Below, one piece after another: positions 44,664 to 54,006 of a stretch of DNA of 64,000 bases (the stretch's first letter is position 1; each line of letters opens with the position of its first letter). Under the pieces are notes generated by a model. It was not told the origin of the DNA. It made no database searches and saw nothing but the letters and a program-made list of their open reading frames with translations. A program made the position numbers and the translations under genes. Source of the stretch: Betaproteobacteria bacterium HGW-Betaproteobacteria-9. GTDB lineage: Bacteria > Pseudomonadota > Gammaproteobacteria > Burkholderiales > Burkholderiaceae_C. The stretch covers positions 62,001-126,000 of the forward strand of contig PHCC01000024.1 of NCBI GenBank assembly GCA_002842215.1, given 5' to 3'.

Positions 44664-45992
44664 ATGTCTTCAATGACCCCCCAGGAGATCGTCTCCGAAC
44701 TCGACCGCTTCATCATCGGGCAAAAGGGTGCCAAGCGTGCCGTGGCCATCGCGCTGCGCAACCGCTGGCGCCGCCAGCAGGTGGACGAGAAGCTGCGGCC
44801 CGAGATCACGCCCAAGAACATACTGATGATCGGCCCCACCGGTGTCGGCAAGACCGAGATCGCGCGCCGGCTGGCCCGACTTGCCGATGCGCCCTTCATC
44901 AAGGTCGAAGCCACCAAGTTCACCGAGGTGGGCTATGTGGGCAAGGACGTGGATGCCATCATCCGCGACCTAGCCGAGATCGCGGTCAAGCAGACGCGCG
45001 AAGTCGAGATGCGCAGCCAGCGCGTGCGTGCCGAAGACGCGGCCGAGGAGCGCATCCTCGATGCCTTGTTGCCGCCACCGCGCAGCACCGGCGCCGAGCC
45101 GGTGGCCGTTCCCGAAAGCACTGCCCGGCAGACCTTTCGCAAGAAACTGCGTGAAGGTCAGCTCGATGACCGGGAGATCGAGATTGATCTGGCCGAGCCT
45201 CGCCCCACGATGGAAATCATGGGTCCCGCCGGCATGGAAGACATGGCCGAGCAGTTGCGCGGCATGTTCAGCCAGATGGGGCAGGACAAGCGCCGCTCGC
45301 GCAAACTCAAGATCGCCGAAGCGATGAAGCTTCTGGTGGATGAAGAAGCGGGCAAGCTGGTCAACGAGGAAGAGATCAAGGTGCGCGCTCTGCACAACGC
45401 CGAGCAGAACGGCATCGTCTTCATCGACGAGATCGACAAGGTGACCTCGCGCAGCGATACAGGTGGCGCCGAAGTGTCGCGCCAAGGTGTGCAGCGCGAC
45501 CTGCTGCCGCTGGTGGAGGGCACGACCGTGTCCACCAAATACGGCATGGTCAAGACCGATCACATCCTGTTCATCGCCAGCGGCGCGTTCCACCTGTCCA
45601 AGCCGAGCGACCTGATTCCCGAGCTGCAGGGGCGTTTTCCGATCCGGGTCGAACTGCAGTCGCTGTCGGTGGACGATTTTGAAGCCATCCTGACCCAGAC
45701 CCATGCCTCGCTGGTGCGCCAGTACCAGGCCCTGCTGGCCACCGAGGGGGTGACGCTGGAGTTCGCACCCGAAGGCATCCGCCGCCTGGCGCAGATCGCC
45801 TGCGACGTGAACGAGCGCACCGAGAACATCGGTGCGCGCCGTCTGGCCACGGTGATGGAGCACCTGCTGGACGAAGTGAGTTTTGGTGCCACCGGGCTGC
45901 AGGGGCAGACGGTCCAGGTGGATGCGGCCTACGTGGATGGTCGCCTGGGCGAGCTCAGCCGCAATGAGGACCTGTCCCGCTACATCCTCTGA
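44664..45992 (+). CDS. hslU: HslU ATPase subunit of the HslUV protease
   Basis: A 442-residue AAA+ unfoldase that feeds substrates to HslV. Walker [16 protein letters not shown], the pore motif GYVGKDV, an I-domain (about 110-240), Walker B IVFIDEID and a C-terminal sensor region [12 protein letters not shown] are visible, ending SRYIL, whose tail docks into HslV. ATG codons at 44664 and 44673 are both plausible. Followed by a terminator. Confidence 0.97.
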   Translation: MSSMTPQEIVSELDRFIIGQKGAKRAVAIALRNRWRRQQVDEKLRPEITPKNILMIGPTGVGKTEIARRLARLADAPFIKVEATKFTEVGYVGKDVDAIIRDLAEIAVKQTREVEMRSQRVRAEDAAEERILDALLPPPRSTGAEPVAVPESTARQTFRKKLREGQLDDREIEIDLAEPRPTMEIMGPAGMEDMAEQLRGMFSQMGQDKRRSRKLKIAEAMKLLVDEEAGKLVNEEEIKVRALHNAEQNGIVFIDEIDKVTSRSDTGGAEVSRQGVQRDLLPLVEGTTVSTKYGMVKTDHILFIASGAFHLSKPSDLIPELQGRFPIRVELQSLSVDDFEAILTQTHASLVRQYQALLATEGVTLEFAPEGIRRLAQIACDVNERTENIGARRLATVMEHLLDEVSFGATGLQGQTVQVDAAYVDGRLGELSRNEDLSRYIL

Positions 45993-46281
45993 GGTCTGCA
46001 GACCTCGCGAAACCGCGTTCGCCCGCCCGGCGACCGCGGTTTTTTCTTTTGAGGAGTGGACGTCCGATCACGGGTGTCGGGCCTGCTTCATGCCGCCCAT
46101 TCCGTCCGTCGGGAGCCCTCATGTGTAACAGGGCTTTCAAGCATCACATGCAGAGGCGCACGTAAGTGCTTGCTTTTGCTGCATTTTTAAGCAAGAAGTT
46201 GCTTCAAAATGTGTTCTAAGTGCTTGATTTCATTGGAAAAAATTTGTAGCCGCCGACTTGCATGCGCTGCATTTCCTGATA
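45993..46281 (+). other. Gene-free region between hslU and mraZ
   Basis: Holds the hslU terminator, then AT-richer DNA (46141-46280) with the direct repeat TAAGTGCTTG at 46163 and 46217, and an AAGCAA/TTGCTT hairpin (46189-46204). No gene is supported. RNase P RNA, which I recall lying next to mraZ in some related orders, is not here. Confidence 0.6.
46010..46046 (+). terminator. Rho-independent terminator after hslU
   Basis: AACCGCG (46011-46017) pairs with CGCGGTT (46035-46041), followed by a T-run. A perfect 16-bp palindrome GAGGTCTGCAGACCTC (45991-46006) precedes it. Confidence 0.85.
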
Positions 46282-46316
46282 AAGTGGAAAAAAGTGCAAT
46301 TAAGTGGTGAAAAGTG
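46258..46316 (+). promoter_or_regulatory. dcw promoter with four MraZ-type repeats
   Basis: TTGCAT (46258-46263), a 16-bp spacer and TAAAGT (46280-46285) form a candidate promoter. Overlapping and following it, AAGTG recurs at exactly 10-bp steps (46282, 46292, 46302, 46312), the spacing of known MraZ binding repeats. This points to autorepression by MraZ. Confidence 0.7.
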
Positions 46317-46336
46317 TTTTTCAAGGGCTGATCACG

Positions 46337-46762
46337 GTGTTCCAGGGTGCTTCCTCTCTCAGTCTCGATGCCAAGGGTCGGCTCTCCATGCCGACCCGGC
46401 ACCGTGACGCCCTGGGCACGGCCGCCGGTCAACTCACGATCACCAAACACCCACACGGTTGCCTGATGGTATTCCCTCGCGACGAGTGGGAAAAGTTCCG
46501 TGCCCGCATCGCCGCCTTGCCCATGGATGCGCAATGGTGGCGGCGCATTTTCCTGGGCAACGCGATGGACGTCGAGATGGATGCGTCGGGCCGTGTGCTG
46601 GTGTCGCCCGAACTGCGTGCCGCCGCCGGCATTGCCAAAGACGCCGTGTTGCTGGGCATGGGTTCCTACCTGGAACTGTGGGATGCCCCGACCTACGCCG
46701 CCAAGGAGGCCGAAGCGATGCAGGCCGAGATGCCCGATGTGCTCAAGGATTTCTCGTTCTGA
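46337..46762 (+). CDS. mraZ: Transcriptional regulator MraZ
   Basis: A 141-residue AbrB-fold regulator that binds repeats in its own promoter and controls the division cluster. The family start is (M)FQGAS.LTLDAKGR; here a GTG at 46337 gives [20 protein letters not shown], with AAGGG 9 nt upstream. Earlier GTGs at 46304 and 46307 fall inside the operator repeats and are unlikely. The second DxxGR motif, [13 protein letters not shown], is present. First gene of the dcw cluster. Confidence 0.93.
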   Translation: MFQGASSLSLDAKGRLSMPTRHRDALGTAAGQLTITKHPHGCLMVFPRDEWEKFRARIAALPMDAQWWRRIFLGNAMDVEMDASGRVLVSPELRAAAGIAKDAVLLGMGSYLELWDAPTYAAKEAEAMQAEMPDVLKDFSF

Positions 46763-46768
46763 GGCCCC

Positions 46769-47695
46769 ATGGTTCAAGACGCATGGCAACACCAGACGGT
46801 TCTGCTGCACGAGGCTGTCGACGCCTTGGGCATCCAGCCGGACGGCCACTATGTCGACGCCACGTTCGGGCGGGGTGGGCACTCGCGCCTGATCCTGGAG
46901 AAGCTGTCAGCGAGCGGGCGCCTCACGGCGTTCGACAAGGACCCGCAAGCCGTGGCGGCTGCGCAGGAACTGGCGGCCAGCGATGGCCGCTTTTCCATCC
47001 GGCACCAGGGTTTCTGCCACCTGGGCGAACTGGGGGCCAGCACGGCGGATGGGGTGCTGATGGATCTGGGCGTGAGTTCGCCCCAGATCGACGACCCCGA
47101 AAGGGGTTTTTCTTTTCGTCACGATGGACCTCTGGACATGCGCATGGACACCACGCGCGGCCAGAGCGTGGCGCAGTGGCTGGAAACGGCCGAAGTCTCC
47201 ACCCTCGCGGAGGTGATACGTGAATATGGCGAAGAACGGTTTGCTCAACAGGTTGCAAAGGCGATTGATCGTCGCCGACAGGAACGGGGCCCTCTTCGAA
47301 CCACCCGCGAGCTGGCCGAAGTCGTGGCTGGCGCGGTCAAAACCCGCGAGCCGGGCAAGGACCCTGCAACGCGCACATTTCAGGCTTTTCGGATTTTCAT
47401 CAACGCCGAGCTTGAAGAGCTGCAACAAGCGCTAGAGGCCAGCCTGCATGTCTTGCGTCCCGGAGGTCAACTGGTGGTGATCAGCTTCCATTCGCTGGAA
47501 GACCGCATGGTCAAGCAGTTCATGGCGCGCCGCTCGCGCGCTGTGGTGGACCGCCGCGTGCCCTTCGCCGAGCCGGCAGAGATGCAGCTGGTCCGGGTGC
47601 GCCGCGTGATGCCTTCGGACGCCGAGGTGCAGGGCAACCCGCGTTCGCGCAGCGCCGTGATGCGCGTGGCCGAGCGCACGGAGGCGCCGGTATGA
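46769..47695 (+). CDS. rsmH: 16S rRNA (cytosine1402-N4)-methyltransferase
   Basis: A 308-residue RsmH (MraW). [19 protein letters not shown] and [16 protein letters not shown] are diagnostic; [18 protein letters not shown] and the C-terminal [15 protein letters not shown] follow. It modifies the ribosomal P-site. Starts 6 nt after mraZ and overlaps ftsL by 4 nt. Confidence 0.97.
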   Translation: MVQDAWQHQTVLLHEAVDALGIQPDGHYVDATFGRGGHSRLILEKLSASGRLTAFDKDPQAVAAAQELAASDGRFSIRHQGFCHLGELGASTADGVLMDLGVSSPQIDDPERGFSFRHDGPLDMRMDTTRGQSVAQWLETAEVSTLAEVIREYGEERFAQQVAKAIDRRRQERGPLRTTRELAEVVAGAVKTREPGKDPATRTFQAFRIFINAELEELQQALEASLHVLRPGGQLVVISFHSLEDRMVKQFMARRSRAVVDRRVPFAEPAEMQLVRVRRVMPSDAEVQGNPRSRSAVMRVAERTEAPV

Positions 47696-47994
47696 TCCGC
47701 CTGAACCTGATGCTGCTGGCCGCGGTGATGGTCAGCGCCTTTTACCTGGTGCACACCCAGTACGAGTTTCGCCGGCTCTACACCGCGGTGGACCGGGCCC
47801 AGTCGCAGTCGCGCCGGCTCGAAGCCGACCACGAACAGTTGCGTGTGCAGAAGCAGGCACAGGCCACGTCGGCGCGCGTGCAGCAGATCGCCACTCGGCA
47901 GCTGAAGATGCGGCCGGTTAACCCCGGCATCACGGAGTACGTGAGCTTGCATGAGGCCCCCGCGGTGGCGGCAGGGCAGGAGGGTCGGCCATGA
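47692..47994 (+). CDS. ftsL: Cell division protein FtsL
   Basis: A 100-residue bitopic divisome protein. A short N-terminus, one membrane helix (about 3-22, [20 protein letters not shown]) and a periplasmic coiled coil ([18 protein letters not shown]) are the FtsL pattern. It partners FtsB and FtsQ. ATGA overlaps tie it to rsmH and ftsI. Confidence 0.93.
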   Translation: MIRLNLMLLAAVMVSAFYLVHTQYEFRRLYTAVDRAQSQSRRLEADHEQLRVQKQAQATSARVQQIATRQLKMRPVNPGITEYVSLHEAPAVAAGQEGRP

Positions 47995-49736
47995 GCCCGC
48001 GCGGCAGCCGCAGCATCAACTACAGCGCCAGTCCCCTGCTGGCGAGCAAGACACCCGTCTGGCGTAGCAAGTTCATCGTCGCGGCGCTGGCCTTGGCGTT
48101 CGTCGGCCTGGGCGCTCGCGCGGCCTATGTGCAGGTGTTCGGCAACGACTTTTTCCAACGCCAGGGTGAGGTGCGGTTCGCGCGCACGCTGGAGCTGCCG
48201 GCCAACCGGGGCCGCGTGCTCGATCGCAACGGCCTGATCCTGGCGACCAGCGTGGTGGCACAGAGCCTCTGGGCTATTCCCGAGGATGTGGACAAGGCCG
48301 ACCCGAAGCTCAAGACCCTGGCCAAGCTGCTGGGTCTGCCCTTTTCCGAGCTGAAGAAAAAACTGGCCAACGAGGACAAGACTTTTGTCTGGGTCCAGCG
48401 CCAGGTGGACGAGCCCCTGGCCAAGGAAATCGCCGCGCTGGGCATCAAGGGCATTTACCAGACCCGCGAATACAAGCGCCAGTACCCCGAAGGCGAGGCC
48501 GCGGCCCATGTGGTGGGTTTCACCAACGTGGAAGACCGGGGGCAGGAGGGCGTGGAACTGGCCTTCAACAAGCAGCTGTCGGGCCGCAACGGTTCGCGCC
48601 GGGTGATCAAGGACCGCCTGGGCCGCGTGGTCGAGGACGTGCGCGATGTGGTGCCGCCGGTGGACGGTCCCGACCTGCAGCTCTCCATCGACAGCAAGGT
48701 GCAGTATTTCGCCTACCAGAAGCTGCGTGACGCGGTGCTCGCGCACAAGGCCAAGGCCGGCAGCGTGGTGGTGCTGGACACCCAGACCGGTGAAATCCTG
48801 GCGCTGGCGAACTACCCGAGCTATGACCCGAACCGGCGCGCCAGGCTCAGCGGCGAACAGTTGCGCAACCGCGTGCTGACCGACAGCTTTGAACCCGGCT
48901 CCACGATGAAGCCTTTCATCGCGGCGTTGGCGCTGGACAAGGGGCTGGTCCGGCCGGAGACCCAGATACAGACCGCGCCCGGCCGCATCATGATCGGTGG
49001 CTCCAGCATCGGCGACGCCCACCCGCACGGCATTCTGACGGTCAACGAGATCATCCAGAAATCGAGCAATGTGGGCACGGTCAAGATGGCCATGCAGATG
49101 CATCCGCGCGAGATGTGGGAAATTTTTGCCCAGGCGGGTTTCGGTCAGAAACCCCATGTGCCTTTCCCTGGGGCGGTGAGTGGACGCCTGCGCCCTTACA
49201 AGACCTGGCGCCCGATCGAGCAGGCAACCATGAGCTACGGCTACGGGCTCTCGGTGTCGCTGTTCCAGCTGGCGCAGGCCTACACCATCTTCTCGCGCGA
49301 TGGCGAGCTGATCCCGGTCACGCTGCTCAAGGCGGAAACGCCTGCGACGGGCGTGCGGGTCTTCAGCGAGAAGAACGCGATCGCGGTGCGCAAGATGCTG
49401 GGCATGGCCACCAGCCCCGGCGGAACGGCGACTCAGGCGCAGACCATGGGCTATTCGGTGGGCGGCAAGACCGGCACCGCCCACAAGCAGGAAGGCAAGG
49501 GCTATGCGGCCAAGAAGTACCGCAGCTTCTTTGTTGGCCTGGCACCGGTGGAAGCGCCGCGCATCGTGGTGGCGGTGATGGTGGACGAACCCAGCAACGG
49601 ACAGTATTTCGGTGGCCTTGTGGCTGCCCCGGTGTTCAGCGAAACGGTGCAGCAGACCTTGCGCATCCTGGGCGTGCAGCCCGACATGAACGTCAAGCCG
49701 CAGATCGTGACCGAGATCGTGGAGGAGTCGTTCTGA
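47991..49736 (+). CDS. ftsI: Peptidoglycan transpeptidase FtsI (PBP3)
   Basis: A 581-residue septal class B penicillin-binding protein. One membrane helix (about 25-45), a non-catalytic pedestal domain with LELPANRGRVLDRNG, then the transpeptidase with active-site STMK (FEPGSTMKPF), SSN (KSSNVGT) and KTG (GGKTGTAHK). It crosslinks septal peptidoglycan with FtsW. The stop codon lies in a 14-bp sequence that recurs at the murE start, on the far side of a repeat. Confidence 0.97.
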   Translation: MSPRGSRSINYSASPLLASKTPVWRSKFIVAALALAFVGLGARAAYVQVFGNDFFQRQGEVRFARTLELPANRGRVLDRNGLILATSVVAQSLWAIPEDVDKADPKLKTLAKLLGLPFSELKKKLANEDKTFVWVQRQVDEPLAKEIAALGIKGIYQTREYKRQYPEGEAAAHVVGFTNVEDRGQEGVELAFNKQLSGRNGSRRVIKDRLGRVVEDVRDVVPPVDGPDLQLSIDSKVQYFAYQKLRDAVLAHKAKAGSVVVLDTQTGEILALANYPSYDPNRRARLSGEQLRNRVLTDSFEPGSTMKPFIAALALDKGLVRPETQIQTAPGRIMIGGSSIGDAHPHGILTVNEIIQKSSNVGTVKMAMQMHPREMWEIFAQAGFGQKPHVPFPGAVSGRLRPYKTWRPIEQATMSYGYGLSVSLFQLAQAYTIFSRDGELIPVTLLKAETPATGVRVFSEKNAIAVRKMLGMATSPGGTATQAQTMGYSVGGKTGTAHKQEGKGYAAKKYRSFFVGLAPVEAPRIVVAVMVDEPSNGQYFGGLVAAPVFSETVQQTLRILGVQPDMNVKPQIVTEIVEESF

Positions 49737-49863
49737 TGTGGAACCGTCTCCCCCCCGTTGCTTGCTCGCTGCGCGTAGCCGCATACCCCCTCAAGGGGGC
49801 AACACCTGCGCCCCGGCAAAGCCGGTTGCGCGGTGTTCCTTGTCTGGGAGAGTCGTTCTGATG
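49725..49863 (+). repeat. 14-bp direct repeats bracketing an inserted element
   Basis: GAGTCGTTCTGATG occurs at 49725-49738 (end of ftsI) and again at 49850-49863 (start of murE). The type A repeat lies between them. The pattern looks like a target-site duplication or a duplication-mediated insertion. Confidence 0.85.
49748..49840 (+). repeat. Palindromic repeat, type A, forward, between ftsI and murE
   Basis: CCCCCCCGTTGCTTGCTCGC, CCCCCTCAAGGGGG hairpin, CCCCGGCAAAGCCGG hairpin and TTGCGCGGTGTTCC end. It interrupts the otherwise tightly packed dcw cluster. Confidence 0.88.
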
Positions 49864-51405
49864 CAGACGATCCAGCATCCCCAGGCTGTGGCTGGCTGGC
49901 TGCGCGAGCGCGTGCGCGGTCATCTGGATTGCGACAGCCGCCGTGTGCAGCCGGGCGATGGCTTCGTGGCCTGGCCCGGTGCCGCCACCGACGGGCGCCG
50001 TTATGTGGCGGGTGCGCTGCAGGCGGGGGCGGCGGCGGTGCTGGTCGAGCGCGAAGGCGTGGAAGCCTTTGACTTCGATGACGAGCGTGTGGCAGCGGTG
50101 CCCGGGCTCAAGGCGCAGGCGGGTCCGATCGCGAGTGCGTTTTATGCCGAGCCCAGCGCGGGGCTCGACGTGGTGGCCTTCACCGGCACCAACGGCAAGA
50201 CCTCCAGCGCCTGGTGGATGGCCCAGCTGCTGTCGGCCGTGGGCCGGCCCTGTGCGGTGGTGGGTACCCTGGGCATTGGCCAGCCGCCACTGGCGGGCGA
50301 CGAGGGGCACGCCCTGGTGCCCACCGGCCTGACCACGCCCGATCCGGTGCTGCTGCAGGCGCGCCTGCGGGACATGGTGGAGGCGGGACTGAAAGCCTGC
50401 GCCATCGAAGCCTCGTCCATCGGCCTGGTCGAGGGCCGCCTGAACGCCACCCAGATCCGCGTCGCGGTCTTCACCAATTTCACGCAGGACCACCTGGACT
50501 TCCACGGCAGCATGGCCGACTACTGGGCCGCCAAGGCCGCCCTGTTCGACTGGCCGGGTCTGGCCCATGCGGTGCTGAACCTCGACGATCCGCAGGGCGC
50601 CTCGCTGGCGTCCTTGCTGAGGGGCAGGGGGCTGGACCTCTGGACGGTGGGCATCGAGGTCTTGGGCGCTTCAAACGCGCCGCGGGTTTTCGCGCGCGAC
50701 ATCGGCTTCACCGACCACGGCATGCGCTTGACCGTGGGGGAGCGTGACGCAACGGGTGGTGAGATCGAATCCCACGGGTTGAGCCTGCCGCTGGTCGGCC
50801 TGTACAACGTGTCCAACCTGCTGGGTGTGCTGGCCTCCGCCCGCGCGCTCGGTGTGTCGCTGGTCGATGCGGTGCGTGCCTGTGAGGCGCTCACGCCGGT
50901 ACCCGGCCGCATGGAGCAGGTGGCGGCCGCAGCGGGCCAACCGCTGGTTCTGGTGGACTACGCCCACACGCCGGATGCGCTGGAAAAAGCCTTGCAGGCG
51001 TTGCAGCCGCTTGCGCAGCAGCGCGGCGGGGCCCTCTGGGCGGTGGCGGGTTGCGGTGGCGACCGCGATGCCGGCAAGCGCCCGCTCATGGCCGCCGTGG
51101 CCGAGCGCGAGGCGCAACACGTGGTGTTGACCAGCGACAACCCGCGCACCGAAGACCCGCTGGTCATCCTGAAACAGATGGTGGCCGGACTGAGCGACCC
51201 CGCCCAAGCGCTGGTCGAGGCCGACCGGGCCGCGGCCATCATGCTGGCGGTGCAGCGCGCCGATGCGGGGGACGTGGTGCTGATCGCGGGCAAGGGCCAC
51301 GAGGACTACCAGGACGTGATGGGTGTGAAAAAGCCGTTCTCCGATCTGGTGCAGGCGCGCGAGGCGCTTGTCCAGCGTGCCGCAGCGCCGGGAGCTTCCG
51401 CATGA
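49861..51405 (+). CDS. murE: UDP-MurNAc-tripeptide synthetase MurE
   Basis: A 514-residue ligase adding meso-diaminopimelate to UDP-MurNAc-L-Ala-D-Glu. ATP-binding P-loop FTGTNGKTSSAWWM, the MurE-specific DNPRTEDP motif that selects diaminopimelate, and IAGKGHEDYQ near the C-terminus are all visible. The ATG at 49861 lies in the 14-bp duplicated sequence; the frame upstream of it is only the repeat. Overlaps murF by ATGA. Confidence 0.96.
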   Translation: MQTIQHPQAVAGWLRERVRGHLDCDSRRVQPGDGFVAWPGAATDGRRYVAGALQAGAAAVLVEREGVEAFDFDDERVAAVPGLKAQAGPIASAFYAEPSAGLDVVAFTGTNGKTSSAWWMAQLLSAVGRPCAVVGTLGIGQPPLAGDEGHALVPTGLTTPDPVLLQARLRDMVEAGLKACAIEASSIGLVEGRLNATQIRVAVFTNFTQDHLDFHGSMADYWAAKAALFDWPGLAHAVLNLDDPQGASLASLLRGRGLDLWTVGIEVLGASNAPRVFARDIGFTDHGMRLTVGERDATGGEIESHGLSLPLVGLYNVSNLLGVLASARALGVSLVDAVRACEALTPVPGRMEQVAAAAGQPLVLVDYAHTPDALEKALQALQPLAQQRGGALWAVAGCGGDRDAGKRPLMAAVAEREAQHVVLTSDNPRTEDPLVILKQMVAGLSDPAQALVEADRAAAIMLAVQRADAGDVVLIAGKGHEDYQDVMGVKKPFSDLVQAREALVQRAAAPGASA

Positions 51406-52838
51406 AGAACTTGAACCAGCTGGTGCTGCAACTCGGTGGCGCCCGTGCCGTGGGAGCGCCCGATGCGGCCGTCCTGCGCGTGCACACCGACACCCGCAGC
51501 CTGCAGCCGGGCGACCTGTTTGTGGCCCTCAAAGGTGAGCGCTTCGATGCGCACGACTTCCTGCCACAGGCGCGCGCGGCCGGTGCTGTGGCCGCCATCG
51601 CGCACAGCGGCCTGGCGGCTGCCGGCCTGCCGGGCGTCGAGGTGCCCGATACGCGACTGGCGCTGGGCGAACTGGCCCGTCTGTGGCGCGAACAGTTCAG
51701 CCTGCCGCTGATCGCCGTGACCGGCAGCAACGGCAAGACCACGGTGACGCAGATGGTTGCGTCCATCCTGCGCGCTGCGGCCGGCGACGCTGCCCACGCC
51801 ACGCAGGGCAATCTGAACAACGACATCGGCGTGCCGCTCACGCTGCTGCGCCTGCGCGAACCCCACCGGCTGGCTGTGATCGAACTGGGCATGAACCACC
51901 CGGGCGAAATCGCCTACCTGGCCGCGCTCACGCAGCCCACGGTGGCCCTGGTCAACAACGCCCAGCGCGAGCACCAGGAATTCATGGGCACGGTCGAAGC
52001 CGTGGCGCGCGAAAACGGGCAGGTGATCACGGCCCTGCGCAGCGGCGGTGCTGCCGTCTTCCCCAGCGACGACGAATACACCTGGGTCTGGCGCGAACTG
52101 GCCGCGGGGCAGCGCGTACTGACCTTCAGCGACAGCGATGTGGCCGCCGATGTGCGAGCGCTCAGCGCCGACTGGTTGGACGGTGCCTGGGCATTGCGCT
52201 TCACCACGCCGTCGGGCGAGCAGGCTTGCCGCCTGCGCATCGCCGGCCGGCACAACGTGCGCAACGCCCTGGCGGCGGCGGCCTGTGCGCTGGCGGCGGG
52301 GGTGTCGCTCGACGACATCGGACGCGGGCTGGACGCGTTCGAACCTGTGGGTGGCCGCTCGCGCGCGCTCTCGCTGGCGCTGCCGGACCGCCATGTCACC
52401 CTGATCGACGACACCTACAACGCCAACCCCGATTCCGTGGTCGCGGCCATCCAGGTGCTGGCCGAACTGCCCGGCCCGCGCCTGCTGGTGCTGGGCGACA
52501 TGGGCGAGGTGGGTGAGCAGGGCCTTGCCTTTCATCTCGAAGTGTTGCGCCTGGCGCAGGCCAGTGGTATCGAGGCCGTGCACTGCGCGGGCGACTGGAT
52601 GCAGCAGGCCGTCACCGCCCTGAGCGCCGCCGGCGAAAACGCCCCCACCCACTGGAGCGACGTGCCCGCAATGGCCGTGCATGCGAGCGCCCTGGTCGCG
52701 GCCGCGCCTGCGCCCGCGGTGCGCAGCGTGCTGGTGAAGGGCTCTCGATTCATGCGCATGGAGCGCGTGGTGCAGGGCCTGTTGGCCCTGACCGCACCCG
52801 GCCAACAAGAACAAAAGGATTCCTCTCATGCTGCTTAG
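51402..52838 (+). CDS. murF: UDP-MurNAc-pentapeptide synthetase MurF
   Basis: A 478-residue ligase adding D-Ala-D-Ala to the stem peptide. [20 protein letters not shown]-loop [27 protein letters not shown] and [11 protein letters not shown] are characteristic. Coupled to murE by ATGA and overlapping mraY by 11 nt. Confidence 0.97.
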   Translation: MKNLNQLVLQLGGARAVGAPDAAVLRVHTDTRSLQPGDLFVALKGERFDAHDFLPQARAAGAVAAIAHSGLAAAGLPGVEVPDTRLALGELARLWREQFSLPLIAVTGSNGKTTVTQMVASILRAAAGDAAHATQGNLNNDIGVPLTLLRLREPHRLAVIELGMNHPGEIAYLAALTQPTVALVNNAQREHQEFMGTVEAVARENGQVITALRSGGAAVFPSDDEYTWVWRELAAGQRVLTFSDSDVAADVRALSADWLDGAWALRFTTPSGEQACRLRIAGRHNVRNALAAAACALAAGVSLDDIGRGLDAFEPVGGRSRALSLALPDRHVTLIDDTYNANPDSVVAAIQVLAELPGPRLLVLGDMGEVGEQGLAFHLEVLRLAQASGIEAVHCAGDWMQQAVTALSAAGENAPTHWSDVPAMAVHASALVAAAPAPAVRSVLVKGSRFMRMERVVQGLLALTAPGQQEQKDSSHAA

Positions 52839-54006
52839 CCTGACCCAGTGGCTGCAGAGCCTTGGACCCGAGTTCGGGTTCCTGCGGGTCTTTCAGTACC
52901 TGACCTTCCGCGCCGTGATGGCCGCGCTCACCGCGCTCATCGTCGGTCTGGTGGCGGGTCCGTTTTTCATCCGACGCCTCGCCGCGCTCAAGATCGGCCA
53001 GCCGATCCGCGAATACGCGATGCAGAGCCACATCAGCAAGGGCGGCACGCCCACCATGGGGGGGGTGCTGATCCTGTTTGCCATCGCCCTGTCCACGCTG
53101 CTGTGGTTCGATTGGTCCAACCGCTTCACCTGGATCGTGCTGCTGGTGACGCTGGGCTTCGGCGCCATCGGCTGGGTGGACGACTGGCGCAAGGTGGTCA
53201 ACAAAGACCCCGAGGGCATGCGCTCGCGCGAGAAGTACTTCTGGCAGTCGGTGATCGGTCTGGTGGCCGCGTTCTACCTGGCCTTCAGCGTGGCCGAAAC
53301 CAGCAACCTGCGCGTGCTGCAGCTGTTCTTCAACTGGGTGGCCTCGGGCTTCACGCTCGAACTGCCGCCGCGGGCCGGCCTGATGGTGCCCTTCTTCAAG
53401 GAAGTGGCCTACCCGCTGGGCGTGTTCGGCTTCGTGGTCATGACCTACCTGGTGATCGTGGGGTCGAGCAACGCGGTGAACCTCACCGACGGGCTGGACG
53501 GCCTGGCGATCATGCCGGTGGTGATGGTGGGATCGGCGCTCGGCGTGTTCGCCTACGTGACCGGCAGCGCCGTGTTTTCGCGCTACCTGCTGCTGCCGCA
53601 CATTCCAGGGGCGGGCGAACTGCTGATTTTCTGCGCCGCGATGGCCGGTGCCGGTCTGGCCTTCCTGTGGTTCAACACCCACCCCGCGCAGGTCTTCATG
53701 GGCGACGTGGGCGCGCTCGCGCTGGGTGGCGCGCTGGGCACCATCGCCGTCATCGTGCGTCAGGAAATCGTGCTCGCCATCATGGGTGGCATCTTCGTGG
53801 TGGAAGCGCTGTCGGTGATGCTGCAGGTGAGCTATTTCAAATACACCAAGCGCCGCTTCGGCCAGGGTCGCCGCCTGTTCCAGATGGCACCGCTGCACCA
53901 CCACTTCGAGAAAAAGGGCTGGAAGGAGACGCAGGTCGTGGTCCGTTTCTGGATCATCACCATGCTGCTGTGCCTGGTCGGTTTGTCGACTTTGAAACTC
54001 CGATGA
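52828..54006 (+). CDS. mraY: Phospho-MurNAc-pentapeptide transferase MraY
   Basis: A 392-residue inner-membrane enzyme making lipid I on undecaprenyl phosphate. About ten membrane helices; conserved [27 protein letters not shown], and [12 protein letters not shown]. The ATG at 52828 lies in the murF end, with AAAGGA upstream. Overlaps murD by ATGA. Confidence 0.98.
   Translation: MLLSLTQWLQSLGPEFGFLRVFQYLTFRAVMAALTALIVGLVAGPFFIRRLAALKIGQPIREYAMQSHISKGGTPTMGGVLILFAIALSTLLWFDWSNRFTWIVLLVTLGFGAIGWVDDWRKVVNKDPEGMRSREKYFWQSVIGLVAAFYLAFSVAETSNLRVLQLFFNWVASGFTLELPPRAGLMVPFFKEVAYPLGVFGFVVMTYLVIVGSSNAVNLTDGLDGLAIMPVVMVGSALGVFAYVTGSAVFSRYLLLPHIPGAGELLIFCAAMAGAGLAFLWFNTHPAQVFMGDVGALALGGALGTIAVIVRQEIVLAIMGGIFVVEALSVMLQVSYFKYTKRRFGQGRRLFQMAPLHHHFEKKGWKETQVVVRFWIITMLLCLVGLSTLKLR

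Noticed and set aside
52848-54002. Long upstream extension of murD
   Set aside because: It lies out of frame inside mraY; MurD begins at the ATG 54003 with [15 protein letters not shown].
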